61,919 bases of DNA from JAWXBK01 sp040878185 (GCA_040878185.1 JBBDMS010000055.1:1-61919), one strand, 5' to 3'; shown: positions 17,094 through 25,844, counted from the first letter of the stretch. Made by a program: numbers and translations. Notes: generated by a model from the letters alone, not told the origin.

Positions 17094-17795
17094 TCAGGCT
17101 GTCGGCTGCCAGTCGCGACCCACATGGTCGTCGATATGAGCAACCGCCCGTTCGAACACGGCGTCCGCGTCCAGCTCGCTGCTGTCGATCACGAACGCAT
17201 CCGGCGCGGGCCGAAGCGGTGCGGCCTCGCGGCCAGCATCGCGCACGTCACGCGTCTCCATGTCCTGCAGAACGCGGGCATATATAGCGGCCTCGCCCCG
17301 GGCCATCAACTCCCGATGGCGGCGTCCGGCACGGGCAGCGCGGACCGCTGTTACAAAGAATTTGATGTCGGCATCGGGGCAAATCCAGGTGCCGATATCG
17401 CGCCCGTCGAGGACGGCGCCCCGGGCCGCCCGGCCAGGGCCGAGCTCGGGCGGGCTGGCGGCAAAGCGGCGCTGGAAATAGACCAGGGCCGCCCGCACCC
17501 CGGGATGGGCCGCAACCACGGAGGCTGCCGCCCCCACTTTTTCGTCGCGCAGGCCCGCGGCAAAGAGATCGGCCGGCATCATGGCCCGGGCGGCGCATTC
17601 GGCCACAGCCGCATCGGCCGGATCGCCGCCTTCGGCCAGCACCCGGGCGGCGACCGCCCGGTAGATCAGCCCAGTATCGAGATAAGCGAGGCCATAGCGG
17701 GCGGCGAGGAGACGGCCCAGGGTGCCCTTGCCGGCCGCCGACGGCCCGTCGATCGCGATGACCAGGTTCTTCCGTTTGGCCGCAGCGTCGCTCAT
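17094..17795 (-). CDS. cmk: Cytidylate kinase
   Basis: A 233-residue (d)CMP kinase supplying CDP for nucleic acid and CDP-lipid synthesis. The P-loop GPSAAGKGT is at 17-25, followed by YLDTGLIYRAVA, and DGRDIGTWICPDA contains the conserved CMP-binding residues. It lies 13 bp after aroA and before rpsA, the standard order. The ATG at 17795 gives a short polar leader before the P-loop. Confidence 0.95.
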   Translation of the reverse strand: MSDAAAKRKNLVIAIDGPSAAGKGTLGRLLAARYGLAYLDTGLIYRAVAARVLAEGGDPADAAVAECAARAMMPADLFAAGLRDEKVGAAASVVAAHPGVRAALVYFQRRFAASPPELGPGRAARGAVLDGRDIGTWICPDADIKFFVTAVRAARAGRRHRELMARGEAAIYARVLQDMETRDVRDAGREAAPLRPAPDAFVIDSSELDADAVFERAVAHIDDHVGRDWQPTA

Positions 17796-17808
17796 GCGGT
17801 TCCGTCGC

Positions 17809-19149
17809 TCATGCAGGGCCGATGTCGGCGCCCAGCCCGGCCATCAGTTCGGCGAAGCCGGGGAAGCTGGTGTCGATCGGCCGCGCATCGTCGACCGCCA
17901 CCGGCTTTTTCGCACCGAGGCCGAGCACGAGGAACGCCATCGCGATGCGATGGTCGAGACCGCTTGCGATCGCAGCACCGCCCGCCGGCGGACGGCCGCT
18001 GCCATGCACGACCAGACGATCGGGTCCGGCTTCGACCGCGACGCCGCAGGCAGCGAGACCGTCCGCCACCGCGGCGAGCCGGTCGCTTTCCTTGAGGCGC
18101 AGTTCGGCCAGTCCTTCCATCACCGTCGTGCCATCGGCACAGGCGGCCGCCATCGCGAGGATCGGATATTCGTCGATCATGGACGGCGCGCGCGAGGCCG
18201 GCACCGTCACGCCCTCGAGCGTCCCGGCGCGCACCAACAGATCGGCGACCGGTTCGCCGGCTTCCTCGCGCGGATCGACGATCTCGATCGCCGCGCCCAT
18301 CTCGCGCAGCGTTTCGATGAGGCCGATGCGCAGCGGGTTCATGCCGACATTGCCGATGGTGAGATCCGAGCCCGGCACGATCAACGCGGCGACCAGTGGA
18401 AACGCCGCCGACGACGGATCGCCGGGCACGCGCACGCCGCGACCCGTCAATTCCGGCTGGCCCACGAGCGAGATGACCCGCGCATCGCTGCCGTCGTCGA
18501 CCGTTACGGTCGCGCCGAAATGGCGCAGCATCCGCTCGCTGTGATCGCGCGTCGGTTCGGGTTCGATGACGCGCGTGATGCCGGGTGCCGCGAGCCCCGC
18601 GAGCAGCACGGCCGACTTTACCTGCGCCGACGGCACCGGCAGGCGATACTCGATCGGCAGCAGCGCATCGCTGCCAACGATCGCGAGCGGCAGCCTGTCG
18701 CCATCGCGCGCGGTGAAACGCGCGCCCATCTGCGCAAGCGGCGCCATGACGCGGCCCATCGGGCGGCGGCGCAGCGAAGCATCGCCGGTGACGAAGGCGG
18801 TCAACCGGTGGCCGGCGAGCAGACCGAGTGCAAGCCGCACGCCCGTGCCGGCATTGCCGAAATCGAGCATGTCATGGGGCTCGGCGAGGCCGCCGATGCC
18901 GACGCCGTCGACCAGCCACTGGCCGGTTGCGTCGCGCACGATACCGGCGCCGAGCGCCCGCATGGCGCGCGCGGTGTTCAGCACGTCCTCGCCCTCGAGC
19001 AGACCCTCGATCCGGCTGCGGCCCACGGCGAGGGCGCCCAGCATCAAAGCCCGGTGCGAGATCGACTTGTCGCCGGGCACGTCGATCCGGCCCCGAAGCG
19101 CCTTGCCGGCGCGGGCGCGAAGCGGTTTGGGCTGGTCGGCACTGGCCAT
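17809..19149 (-). CDS. aroA: 3-phosphoshikimate 1-carboxyvinyltransferase (EPSP synthase)
   Basis: A 446-residue enzyme that adds the enolpyruvyl group of PEP to shikimate 3-phosphate. The active-site Lys is K28 in VPGDKSISHRA. LLEGEDV and the FGNAGTGVRL segment (about 97-106) resemble the class II enzymes of rhizobia, but the position that is Ala in the PEP-analogue-insensitive enzyme of that class (GNAAT) is Gly here. The ATG at 19149 was chosen by comparison with the family; the open frame continues upstream without homology. First gene of aroA-cmk-rpsA. Confidence 0.95.
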   Translation of the reverse strand: MASADQPKPLRARAGKALRGRIDVPGDKSISHRALMLGALAVGRSRIEGLLEGEDVLNTARAMRALGAGIVRDATGQWLVDGVGIGGLAEPHDMLDFGNAGTGVRLALGLLAGHRLTAFVTGDASLRRRPMGRVMAPLAQMGARFTARDGDRLPLAIVGSDALLPIEYRLPVPSAQVKSAVLLAGLAAPGITRVIEPEPTRDHSERMLRHFGATVTVDDGSDARVISLVGQPELTGRGVRVPGDPSSAAFPLVAALIVPGSDLTIGNVGMNPLRIGLIETLREMGAAIEIVDPREEAGEPVADLLVRAGTLEGVTVPASRAPSMIDEYPILAMAAACADGTTVMEGLAELRLKESDRLAAVADGLAACGVAVEAGPDRLVVHGSGRPPAGGAAIASGLDHRIAMAFLVLGLGAKKPVAVDDARPIDTSFPGFAELMAGLGADIGPA

Positions 19150-19308
19150 TCGCGAACCCCGGTTGAAAATCCACGTTTCTCTAGCATATCGCCGTTCGGC
19201 CCGCATGGCTCCATACTGCCCCGGTTGCGGCGGGCCCGCCCGCGAGGTCGGGACCGGTGCCGTGCGGCCGAAACCGCACGGACGAAACGGCATACGGGGA
19301 GGCGAGGG

Positions 19309-19638
19309 GTGATCGCTGAGACGCTTTTCCTGCTCCTGGTCGGCCATGCGCTCGCGGATTTTCCGTTGCAGGGCGATTTTCTGGCGCAGGCGAAGGACCG
19401 GCACAGCGCGATCGGCGAGAAGGTCTGGCCCGAGGCGCTCACAGCACACGCGCTCATCCATGGCGGCGCGGTCTTCGTCGTCACCGGCTCGCTGGTTCTC
19501 GCGCTGGCCGAGACCGTCGTCCATGCCGCGATCGATTTCGCCAAATGCGAGAAGCTGATTTCATTCCGGCAGGACCAGCTCCTGCATATTCTCTGCAAAT
19601 GTCTGTGGGTGGCCGCGCTGGCGGCGGGCGTGAGCTGA
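19309..19638 (+). CDS. DUF3307 family membrane protein
   Basis: A 109-residue predicted membrane protein starting with GTG at 19309, preceded by GAGGCGAGG. It begins MIAETLFLLLVGHALADFPLQ, containing the GHxLADFxLQ motif of the family, and has two or three hydrophobic helices; HAAIDFAK lies in the second half. The function of the family is unknown. It is the first plus-strand gene of the accessory block between aroA and the TIGR02300 gene. The 158 bp upstream (19150-19308) carry no gene. Confidence 0.72.
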   Translation: MIAETLFLLLVGHALADFPLQGDFLAQAKDRHSAIGEKVWPEALTAHALIHGGAVFVVTGSLVLALAETVVHAAIDFAKCEKLISFRQDQLLHILCKCLWVAALAAGVS

Positions 19639-19726
19639 GCCGAGGGCGATCGCGCGGCGCCGCGCGCGCCAACGGCAAACGAACCGGCACCGCTTCGACA
19701 AGCGGGCCCGACAGGGAGGAGATCAA

Positions 19727-20143
19727 ATGCGGATCGACGGCGGTTGCCATTGCGGGCGGATCACCTTCCGGGCGGAGATCGATCCGTCGCTGGTGCTGAT
19801 CTGTCACTGCGCCGATTGCCAGACGATCTCCGGCACCGCGTTCCGGGTGTCGGTGCGCACGCCGGAAGAATCCTTCGAACTTCTGTCCGGCACACCCAAG
19901 ATCTATATCCGCATCGCCGACAGCGGCGCCAAACGCGCGCAGGTGTTCTGCGGCGATTGCGGCGCGCATCTCTATGCGACGTCGGCCGACGAAGGGGTCG
20001 GCGGGGGACCGAGGCAATTCGGCATTCGCGTCGGCACCATCAGGCAGCGCGCGCAACTGCCGCCGCAGCGTCAGGTCTGGTGCCGGTCGGCGCAAGGCTG
20101 GCTGGGTGAGATCGACGCGCTGCCGCGCAGCGAAAAACAATGA
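19727..20143 (+). CDS. GFA/CENP-V family zinc protein
   Basis: A 138-residue protein of the glutathione-dependent formaldehyde-activating (Mss4-like) fold. The metal-binding cysteines are all present: C7 and C9 (GGCHCG), C26, C28 and C31 (ICHCADC), C75 and C78 (FCGDCG). Most members of this large family are not formaldehyde-activating enzymes and have no known substrate. A strong GGAGGAG precedes the ATG. Its stop overlaps the start of the cyclase gene (ATGA), linking expression of the two. Confidence 0.87.
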   Translation: MRIDGGCHCGRITFRAEIDPSLVLICHCADCQTISGTAFRVSVRTPEESFELLSGTPKIYIRIADSGAKRAQVFCGDCGAHLYATSADEGVGGGPRQFGIRVGTIRQRAQLPPQRQVWCRSAQGWLGEIDALPRSEKQ

Positions 20144-21978
20144 GCACGCCGCTAAGTCGCCCGGTCAGCCGCGGGGTGACCTGGCGCTTCGATGGCGTCG
20201 GGGAAACCGCGATCTGGGAAAACCTCGCCGATACCGCGCGTTTCAACGAAGCCGCTGCCCTGCCGCGTCATGCGATCATCGAAGAACCGCAGCCGGACGG
20301 GTCGGTGCGCTTTTACGGTGCGGCCAAGGTCGGGCCGTTCCAATTGCGCTGGGAGGATATACCGGTCAACTGGGTCACGAACCGCTGGTTCGAGCATGCG
20401 CGTTACTTTCAGACCGGACCTCTGGCGTCGCTGATCGCCCATTTCGAACTGGATCGCGACGCAGCTGGTTTGTTCGGACGCTACACGCTCACCGCGGCGC
20501 CGGCCGGACCGATCGGCTGGGCGATGCTGCATTCGGGCACGTTCTTCCGCGGCGCGTTGAAGAGTTTTTCGAAGCTCGCGAAGGACGCGCATGATTTCGC
20601 ACTCGGCCAGCGCGACGAACCGTTCCAGCATCCGCCGCCGGTGTTGCCGAAGGGTGCGGATGCGCGGATCGACGAGGCGGTCGCGCGTATCGAGGCGACG
20701 GACTTCGGTCACGGGCTCGCGCGCAAGCTCGGCGATTTCATCCGTACGGCGCAGGATGTCGACATGATGTCGATCCGGCCTATCGCGCTTGCGCGGCGCT
20801 GGAACGCGCCGCCTTCGCAGGCGATCGATCTCTGCCTGCAGGCGGTGAAATCAGGCCTGCTCGACATGCAGTGGAACATTCTCTGCCCGCGCTGCCGCGC
20901 ACCGAAAGAAGTCGCAGCCGGTCTCGACTCGCTGCCGACCGGCGCGCATTGCGGCACCTGCAACGTCGAGTACGGCCGCGACTTCGCGAAGAATGTCGAG
21001 GCGGTGTTCCGGCCGGCGGCGTCGATCCGGCCGATCGGCGGCGGCCAGTACTGTCTCTTCGGCCCTATGAGCGCCCCGCATATTCGCCTCCATGTGACGG
21101 TGCCGGCGAAGACCGCGCGCGACGTACCAGCCGTCTTCGAGCCCGGCCCTTACCGGCTGCGCACACTCGAACCGGGCGACGAGCGCGACATCGAGATTGA
21201 CGGCGCGATGCTGCCGCTGTTCCGGATCAACGAGGCGGGTGCGATCGAGGCGGGCGCGGGGGGCGAACCCGGCCGCATGCGTCTCGTCAACGACAGCGCG
21301 CGGCCGCGCACGTTCATCGTCGAGAGCCGGCACTGGGCCGAAGATGCGCTGACCGCCGACAAGATCACGACGCGCCAGACGTTCCGCGATCTGTTCTCGG
21401 CCGAAACACTGCGGCCGGGCGACGATGTCGGCATTCAGCGCATCGTGCTGATGTTCACCGATCTCAAAGGGTCGACCGCGCTCTACGAACGGGTGGGCGA
21501 TGCCGCCGCCTATCATCTGGTGCGCGATCATTTCGCGTTCCTGGTGGGCGCGGTGCGCGATCATGACGGGGCGCTCATCAAGACGATCGGCGATGCCGTG
21601 ATGGCGGCGTTCAGCGATCCCGCCGATGCGATGCGCGCAGCACTCGCGATCCAGCGCAAGGTTGCCGATTTCAACAAGCAGCATCGGGGCGACGATATCG
21701 TGATCAAGCTCGGACTGCATTGCGGACCGACGATCGCGGTGACGCTCAACGAGCGGCTCGATTATTTCGGCAGCACCGTGAACATGGCGGCGCGGCTGCA
21801 GGGGGAAAGCCGCGGCGGCGACATCGTGCTGTCGGATGCGATGCTCGATGATCGCGATGTCGTACGGCTGCTCGAAGGGCTCGCGATGAGCGCCGAGTCG
21901 GCGCGGCTCAAAGGGTTCGACCGCGCGGTGCCGTTCCGGCGCATCGAACAGGCAAGACTGGCGACAAGCGGGCACTGA
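20140..21978 (+). CDS. Class III adenylate cyclase with START-like and zinc-ribbon sensor parts (DUF5939)
   Basis: A 612-residue cytoplasmic protein. Residues about 10-155 resemble a START/SRPBCC ligand-binding domain (TWRFDGVGETAIWENLAD). Residues 245-280 form a zinc ribbon (C249, C252, C271, C274), within a region typical of DUF5939. The catalytic domain occupies about 430-595: metal aspartates D441 (FTDLKGST) and D485 (TIGDAVMA), purine-selecting K481 and D541 (RLDYFG), and transition-state N548 and R552 (VNMAARL). All residues for ATP-specific homodimeric cyclase activity are present. The N-terminal part presumably senses a hydrophobic ligand. It is translationally coupled to the GFA gene. 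Confidence 0.88.
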   Translation: MSTPLSRPVSRGVTWRFDGVGETAIWENLADTARFNEAAALPRHAIIEEPQPDGSVRFYGAAKVGPFQLRWEDIPVNWVTNRWFEHARYFQTGPLASLIAHFELDRDAAGLFGRYTLTAAPAGPIGWAMLHSGTFFRGALKSFSKLAKDAHDFALGQRDEPFQHPPPVLPKGADARIDEAVARIEATDFGHGLARKLGDFIRTAQDVDMMSIRPIALARRWNAPPSQAIDLCLQAVKSGLLDMQWNILCPRCRAPKEVAAGLDSLPTGAHCGTCNVEYGRDFAKNVEAVFRPAASIRPIGGGQYCLFGPMSAPHIRLHVTVPAKTARDVPAVFEPGPYRLRTLEPGDERDIEIDGAMLPLFRINEAGAIEAGAGGEPGRMRLVNDSARPRTFIVESRHWAEDALTADKITTRQTFRDLFSAETLRPGDDVGIQRIVLMFTDLKGSTALYERVGDAAAYHLVRDHFAFLVGAVRDHDGALIKTIGDAVMAAFSDPADAMRAALAIQRKVADFNKQHRGDDIVIKLGLHCGPTIAVTLNERLDYFGSTVNMAARLQGESRGGDIVLSDAMLDDRDVVRLLEGLAMSAESARLKGFDRAVPFRRIEQARLATSGH

Positions 21979-22005
21979 TCGGAGGGCAATCGTCCGCCAA
22001 GTTGC

Positions 22006-22470
22006 TCACCGCAAAGTGACCATGATCAGAAGCGCGCCGCCGATCGCGACGGCGTCCTCGATCAGGGCCGCCGGCCAGTCGCGGTCGAAAGCGGCGGCGA
22101 GACGCGCCCGGGCCGCAGCACCGCCCAGCGTTCCAGCGACAGCACCGATCGCGCCGAGAACCACCCCGATGGCGAGGCTGCCGACCGAGGCGCCGATCGC
22201 AGCCCCGGTCAGAGTCCCCATTACGATGCGTCCACCGAACTGCAGCGGCACCTTGCGGCTTGCCGTCGACGGCAGCTGATCGACGACCAACTCGATCAGC
22301 GCCAGTGCTGCGAACAGATACGCTGTGACCGGATGGCCGAGAAACGCCAGCCATGTCCCTTCAAACGGAAGCCAGCCGAGATAGGCCGCCCAACTGACCG
22401 CCGCCGGCGCGGTCATGGTACGAAGCCCGGCGATCAGTCCGATCAGGAAAGATAAGGCGATGATGGACAT
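22006..22470 (-). CDS. DUF4126 family membrane protein
   Basis: A 154-residue protein with four hydrophobic segments, beginning MSIIALSFLIGLIAGLRTMT, with PAAVSWAAYLGWL and a glycine/alanine-rich central helix pair. These match the DUF4126 family, which has no assigned function. The ATG at 22470 lies 8 bp after the stop of the binding-protein gene, so the two are likely cotranscribed. It is convergent with the cyclase gene; the 27 bp between them hold nothing recognisable. Confidence 0.75.
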   Translation of the reverse strand: MSIIALSFLIGLIAGLRTMTAPAAVSWAAYLGWLPFEGTWLAFLGHPVTAYLFAALALIELVVDQLPSTASRKVPLQFGGRIVMGTLTGAAIGASVGSLAIGVVLGAIGAVAGTLGGAAARARLAAAFDRDWPAALIEDAVAIGGALLIMVTLR

Positions 22471-22478
22471 GAGCGCCG

Positions 22479-23588
22479 TCAGGTGCCCGACTTCACCGCT
22501 TCGAGTGTCTCGATGTATTTCTGCCGCACCGCCGGATCCATCGGCTTCAGCACGACACTGTTCGCGAACATCTCGGCCGGATCGGCGGGCAGGCCCATCG
22601 AGGCGGCGGTCTCGGCGCCGGCCAGCTCGAACGACTTGGCATTCGAATGGCCATAGCCGTAATTCGAGATCAGCCATTCGCCGGTCTCGGGTGCGAGCAT
22701 CGCGTTGATGAAATCGTAGCGCGCGCCGTCGTCGGCGGCGCCGTCGGTCATCATGACCAGACCGCAGACCCAGGTAAGGATACCTTCCTTCGGCTGCATG
22801 TATTTCACCGGAATGCCCTGCGCCTGCAGATTCACCAGCGACTGGTTCCAGGTATAGGCCGCGACGACCTCGCCGGAGGCGAGCGCCTGCTCGGCCTGCG
22901 CCGGATCGGACCAGTAGAAGCGCAGCAGATCCTTCTGCTTCACCAGCAATGCCTTCGCCGCTGCCAGCTCGGCATCGGTCATATTGAACGGGTCGGCGGC
23001 GCCCGAAACGAGTGCTGCGGCATTCATCGCACCGTCGATCGCATCCCACATCGCAAGCCGGCCGGCATATTGCTCGTCGAACAAAACGCTCCAGCTTTCT
23101 TCCTCGATCTCGACCAGGTCGGTGCGATAGAGCACCGAGCCATTACCCCAGTCGATCGGGACCAGCCACTGCTCGCCGGTTTCCGCATTGCCGGTCGCTT
23201 CCTTGAGCGCGGGAAAGACATTGCTCCATTCCGGCAGACGGGTGCTGTCGATCGGTTGAATGAATCCGCCGTCGCGCCAGCGCTGGATGTCGTAGATGCA
23301 GGGATGGCTGATATCCGGCTGGAAGCCGGACTGGATTTTGAGCAGCGCTTCCGTTTCATCGGCGAAGAGCGTGACGTTCGGCTGCGCACCGCGCGCCGCC
23401 TCGTATCGGGCATGCAGCTCCGGCACGTCGTAACCGGCCCAGGTATAGTAAGTCACTTCCTCGGCGGCGCGAGGCCGGTCCAGCGGCAGCGTGGTTGCGA
23501 CGGTGGCAAGACCGAGATTACGCAAGCCGCGCACGATGTCGCGGCGGCTGCGGGCGCGACGGAACAGATCGATGGCCGGATTGGTCAT
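22479..23588 (-). CDS. Extracellular solute-binding protein, spermidine/putrescine type
   Basis: A 369-residue periplasmic binding protein of the PotD/PotF type. The N-terminus has a twin-arginine-like signal (RSRRDIVRGLRNLG followed by a weakly hydrophobic stretch ending RAAEE). The mature part begins VTYYTWAGYDVPEL; later WGNGSVLYRTDLV and AAYTWNQSLV match the ligand-cleft segments. The ATG at 23588 has GGAG at seven bases. No permease or ATPase gene is next to it, so it is an orphan binding protein. The neighbouring gene encodes DUF4126, and the nitrile hydratase cluster lies upstream on the same strand. Confidence 0.83.
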   Translation of the reverse strand: MTNPAIDLFRRARSRRDIVRGLRNLGLATVATTLPLDRPRAAEEVTYYTWAGYDVPELHARYEAARGAQPNVTLFADETEALLKIQSGFQPDISHPCIYDIQRWRDGGFIQPIDSTRLPEWSNVFPALKEATGNAETGEQWLVPIDWGNGSVLYRTDLVEIEEESWSVLFDEQYAGRLAMWDAIDGAMNAAALVSGAADPFNMTDAELAAAKALLVKQKDLLRFYWSDPAQAEQALASGEVVAAYTWNQSLVNLQAQGIPVKYMQPKEGILTWVCGLVMMTDGAADDGARYDFINAMLAPETGEWLISNYGYGHSNAKSFELAGAETAASMGLPADPAEMFANSVVLKPMDPAVRQKYIETLEAVKSGT

Positions 23589-23692
23589 GACGTACTCCAA
23601 CGATGAAGGCGATGGCGCAATGCTAGGCACCGTCGCTGCGGCAACTCAATCGAATTCTTGTCGCAACCGCCCGTAAGAAGACGGGCCGGGCT

Positions 23693-24043
23693 TTAGTGCG
23701 AATGATCGTGCCGGCGCTGCGCCGCGCGGCGATGGGCGAGTTCGTCGGCAACGACGATGGCGCGCGCGGCGATTTCGTCCTGCGAAATTCGCGCGATCCG
23801 CTCCGCCAGGCGCTCGGCGCCGCGCCGCCAGCTCTCCCAGTAATCGCGCCGTGGCGCCTTCCCGATCTCGTCGATCAGCAAGGCCTTGAAATCGTCCCAG
23901 CGGCAATGGCCGGCTCGCACCAGTGCAACCACCGACGCAAAACTCTGCGCCTGCCAGGGTGCGGCGAAGACCGGGCCTTCGTCATCGTGCGGCACCGATG
24001 CATCGCCCGGCTCGGCGAGGAAGGAGGGCAGGCGCTCGTTCAT
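23693..24043 (-). CDS. Nitrile hydratase accessory protein (cobalt-type activator)
   Basis: A 116-residue protein related to the N-terminal part of nitrile hydratase beta subunits, as expected for the activator that carries the alpha subunit and inserts cobalt by subunit exchange. It includes FAAPWQAQSFASVVALVRAG and the conserved WESWRRGAERL. The C-terminus ends RRAAQRRHDHSH, a His-rich tail that could bind metal. The ATG at 24043 overlaps the beta-subunit stop by four bases. Third gene of the nthA-nthB-activator operon. Confidence 0.87.
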   Translation of the reverse strand: MNERLPSFLAEPGDASVPHDDEGPVFAAPWQAQSFASVVALVRAGHCRWDDFKALLIDEIGKAPRRDYWESWRRGAERLAERIARISQDEIAARAIVVADELAHRRAAQRRHDHSH

Positions 24044-24672
24044 GCCGGTTCCAGATAGTCGTCCCAAAGATCGAGCCGGAGCGTGTCGGTCGCCGACGCG
24101 CTGTCGCCCCATAACTCGCGCAGCGTGAAAGCGACCGTGTAGCAATGCTGCGGTTCGTGGCCGCGCCCTGCCGCATTCGCATCTGGCAAACCGAAAACGC
24201 CGAGGTCGGTCTCGATCGTGCCGACGCGACCGCGCGCATAGCGCGGCAGCCGTGTATGGCCGTCGGGATGCATGTTGCGTCCGCGCACGCGCTGGCCCGG
24301 TTTGAAGCGCGCCGGGCGGCCGTCTTTATCGGGCAGGCGCAGTGGAAACCCGCCAGAAATCGCCGCCGGCACCGCATCGGCCACGACGGCGGGGCCGAAC
24401 GTGGCGTTGCCGTCGACCACGCCGCGTTCCTTGAGCAGGCTCACGATTCCCTCAAGCCAGCGCTCGTAGTAGCTCATGCGCAGATAGGGCTCCGGCGCGA
24501 TCCGCTCGACCTCGCGACGCAGATGATCGTCGGTGATCGGGACGACGAACGGTACCGCCAGCGAAATCCCGAGCATGCGGCGCTCCCAGTCGGCATGGAA
24601 CGGCGGCTCGTCGTCTTCGCGCTCGATCGGGCCGAAACCGTGCATGCCGCCCATATCGTGGATGCCGTCCAT
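24040..24672 (-). CDS. nthB: Nitrile hydratase subunit beta
   Basis: A 210-residue structural subunit. The N-terminus MDGIHDMGGMHGFG is the family hallmark, and the C-terminal SH3-like part contains RPARFKPGQRVRGRN and LPRYARGRVGTIE. With the alpha subunit it hydrates nitriles to amides. The start has TGAGGA upstream and lies 11 bp after nthA. No amidase gene to use the product is present in this window. Confidence 0.95.
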   Translation of the reverse strand: MDGIHDMGGMHGFGPIEREDDEPPFHADWERRMLGISLAVPFVVPITDDHLRREVERIAPEPYLRMSYYERWLEGIVSLLKERGVVDGNATFGPAVVADAVPAAISGGFPLRLPDKDGRPARFKPGQRVRGRNMHPDGHTRLPRYARGRVGTIETDLGVFGLPDANAAGRGHEPQHCYTVAFTLRELWGDSASATDTLRLDLWDDYLEPA

Positions 24673-24683
24673 CGCGTTTGTCC

Positions 24684-25277
24684 TCAGACCAGCGCCGTGC
24701 CGATCATGCCGTCGCGGGTGACGAGCGCGGCAAGCGCGGTTTCATCCAGGCGATCGCTGCCTTTTGGTCGCTGCGGCAGGACCATGTAACGGATCTCGGC
24801 GCTGCTGTCCCAGATGCGGATTTCGTGCGCCGCCGGAATTTCGACGCCGAACTCGCGCAGCACGCCGCGCGGATCGCTGACTGCGCGCGAACGATAGGGC
24901 GCGCTCTTGTACCAGACCGGCGGCAGGCCGAGCACCGGCCAGGGATAACAGGAGCAGAGCGTGCACACGACCATGTTGTGGACGGTGTCGCTGTTCTCGA
25001 GGACGACGAGCTGTTCGCCCTGCAGTCCGCCGAAGCCGAGTTCGGCGATCGCGCGCGGCGCATCGGCAAGGAGCCTTCCGCGAAAATCGGGGTCGGTCCA
25101 GGCGCGCGCGACGACGCGAGCGCCGTTGCGTGGCCCGATCCGGTTCTCATAGGCATCGACGAAGGCATCGATCGCCGCCCGGTCGACCAGTCCGCGCGCG
25201 ACCAGCAGGTCTTCCAGCGCGCGCACGCGCATCGCGACATCGTCGTCTTTATGGTCGTCATGGTGGCTGTCGTGCAT
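24684..25277 (-). CDS. nthA: Nitrile hydratase subunit alpha, cobalt-type
   Basis: A 197-residue catalytic subunit. The claw motif is VCTLCSC (C105, C108, S109, C110). Thr between the first two cysteines is typical of the non-corrin cobalt type, whereas iron enzymes have Ser there. Two of the cysteines are normally oxidised to sulfinic and sulfenic acids. The N-terminus MHDSHHDDHKDDD is unusually rich in His and Asp and could bind metal. The ATG at 25277 has GGGGGA upstream. The 234 bp further upstream (25278-25511) must contain the promoter and part of a divergent region with the TIGR02300 gene. Confidence 0.95.
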   Translation of the reverse strand: MHDSHHDDHKDDDVAMRVRALEDLLVARGLVDRAAIDAFVDAYENRIGPRNGARVVARAWTDPDFRGRLLADAPRAIAELGFGGLQGEQLVVLENSDTVHNMVVCTLCSCYPWPVLGLPPVWYKSAPYRSRAVSDPRGVLREFGVEIPAAHEIRIWDSSAEIRYMVLPQRPKGSDRLDETALAALVTRDGMIGTALV

Positions 25278-25511
25278 CGCAGTCCCCCGGAATTCGGCCG
25301 AGATGCTATCGCCGCCCGTCGGCCCCGGCAAACCCGGCGGGGCCTCGCGCCGGAGCGGCGGATCGCCGGTAGATCGGGCGCGATGGCAGCGTCGCCGGTC
25401 GGCCCGGAACGCCTGCCCGGATTTAACCTTTGACAGGCCGCCGCCGGGCATGGCAAGTGCCCGCCCTTACACCCGCATCCGTGCCCCCGAACCCCTGCTG
25501 GAGGATGAACA

Positions 25512-25844
25512 TTGGCCAAGCCCGACTGGGGTCTCAAGCGCACCTGTCAGAGCTGCACTGTGCGCTTTTACGATCTGGGTCGCACCCAGATCACCTGCCC
25601 GAAATGCGGCGCGGTCTATGATGCCGAAGCCGTGCTGAAGACGCGGCGCGGTCGTCCGATCGCGGCCGAGAAGCCGGAACCGGTGAAGCCCAAGAAGATC
25701 GAACCCGAAGTGGTCGACGGCGAGATCGAAGTGGTCGAGGGTGAGGACGAGGACGAAGCCGTTCTCGAGGATGCCTCGGAACTCGGCGAAGACGAGGATC
25801 TCGGCCGCGGCGTCGAACGGCGCGAAGGCGACAAGGAAGTCTGA
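25512..25844 (+). CDS. TIGR02300 (FYDLN acid) family protein
   Basis: A 110-residue protein with a CxxC-FYDL-CxxC zinc-ribbon-like head (C12, C15, FYDLG at 19-23, C29, C32) and a long tail in which about half the residues are Glu or Asp (after residue 60). The family signature is FYDLN; here the Asn is Gly. Function unknown. The start is a TTG at 25512 preceded by GGAGGA at six bases; no in-frame ATG is near. In many alphaproteobacteria this gene lies next to aroA and a tRNA-Ala; here 6 kb of accessory genes separate it from aroA. Confidence 0.88.
   Translation: MAKPDWGLKRTCQSCTVRFYDLGRTQITCPKCGAVYDAEAVLKTRRGRPIAAEKPEPVKPKKIEPEVVDGEIEVVEGEDEDEAVLEDASELGEDEDLGRGVERREGDKEV

Noticed and set aside
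17722..19308. Plus-strand open frame upstream of the DUF3307 gene
   Set aside because: It runs antisense through aroA; only the part from the GTG at 19309 matches a protein family.
19727..20143. Calling the GFA gene a formaldehyde-activating enzyme
   Set aside because: The family name is historical; glutathione-formaldehyde chemistry is not supported for most members, and no formaldehyde oxidation genes are nearby.
23660..23692. Terminator after the nitrile hydratase activator gene
   Set aside because: GCCCGT...ACGGGC can form a hairpin, but no T-run follows on the minus strand, so it was not called.
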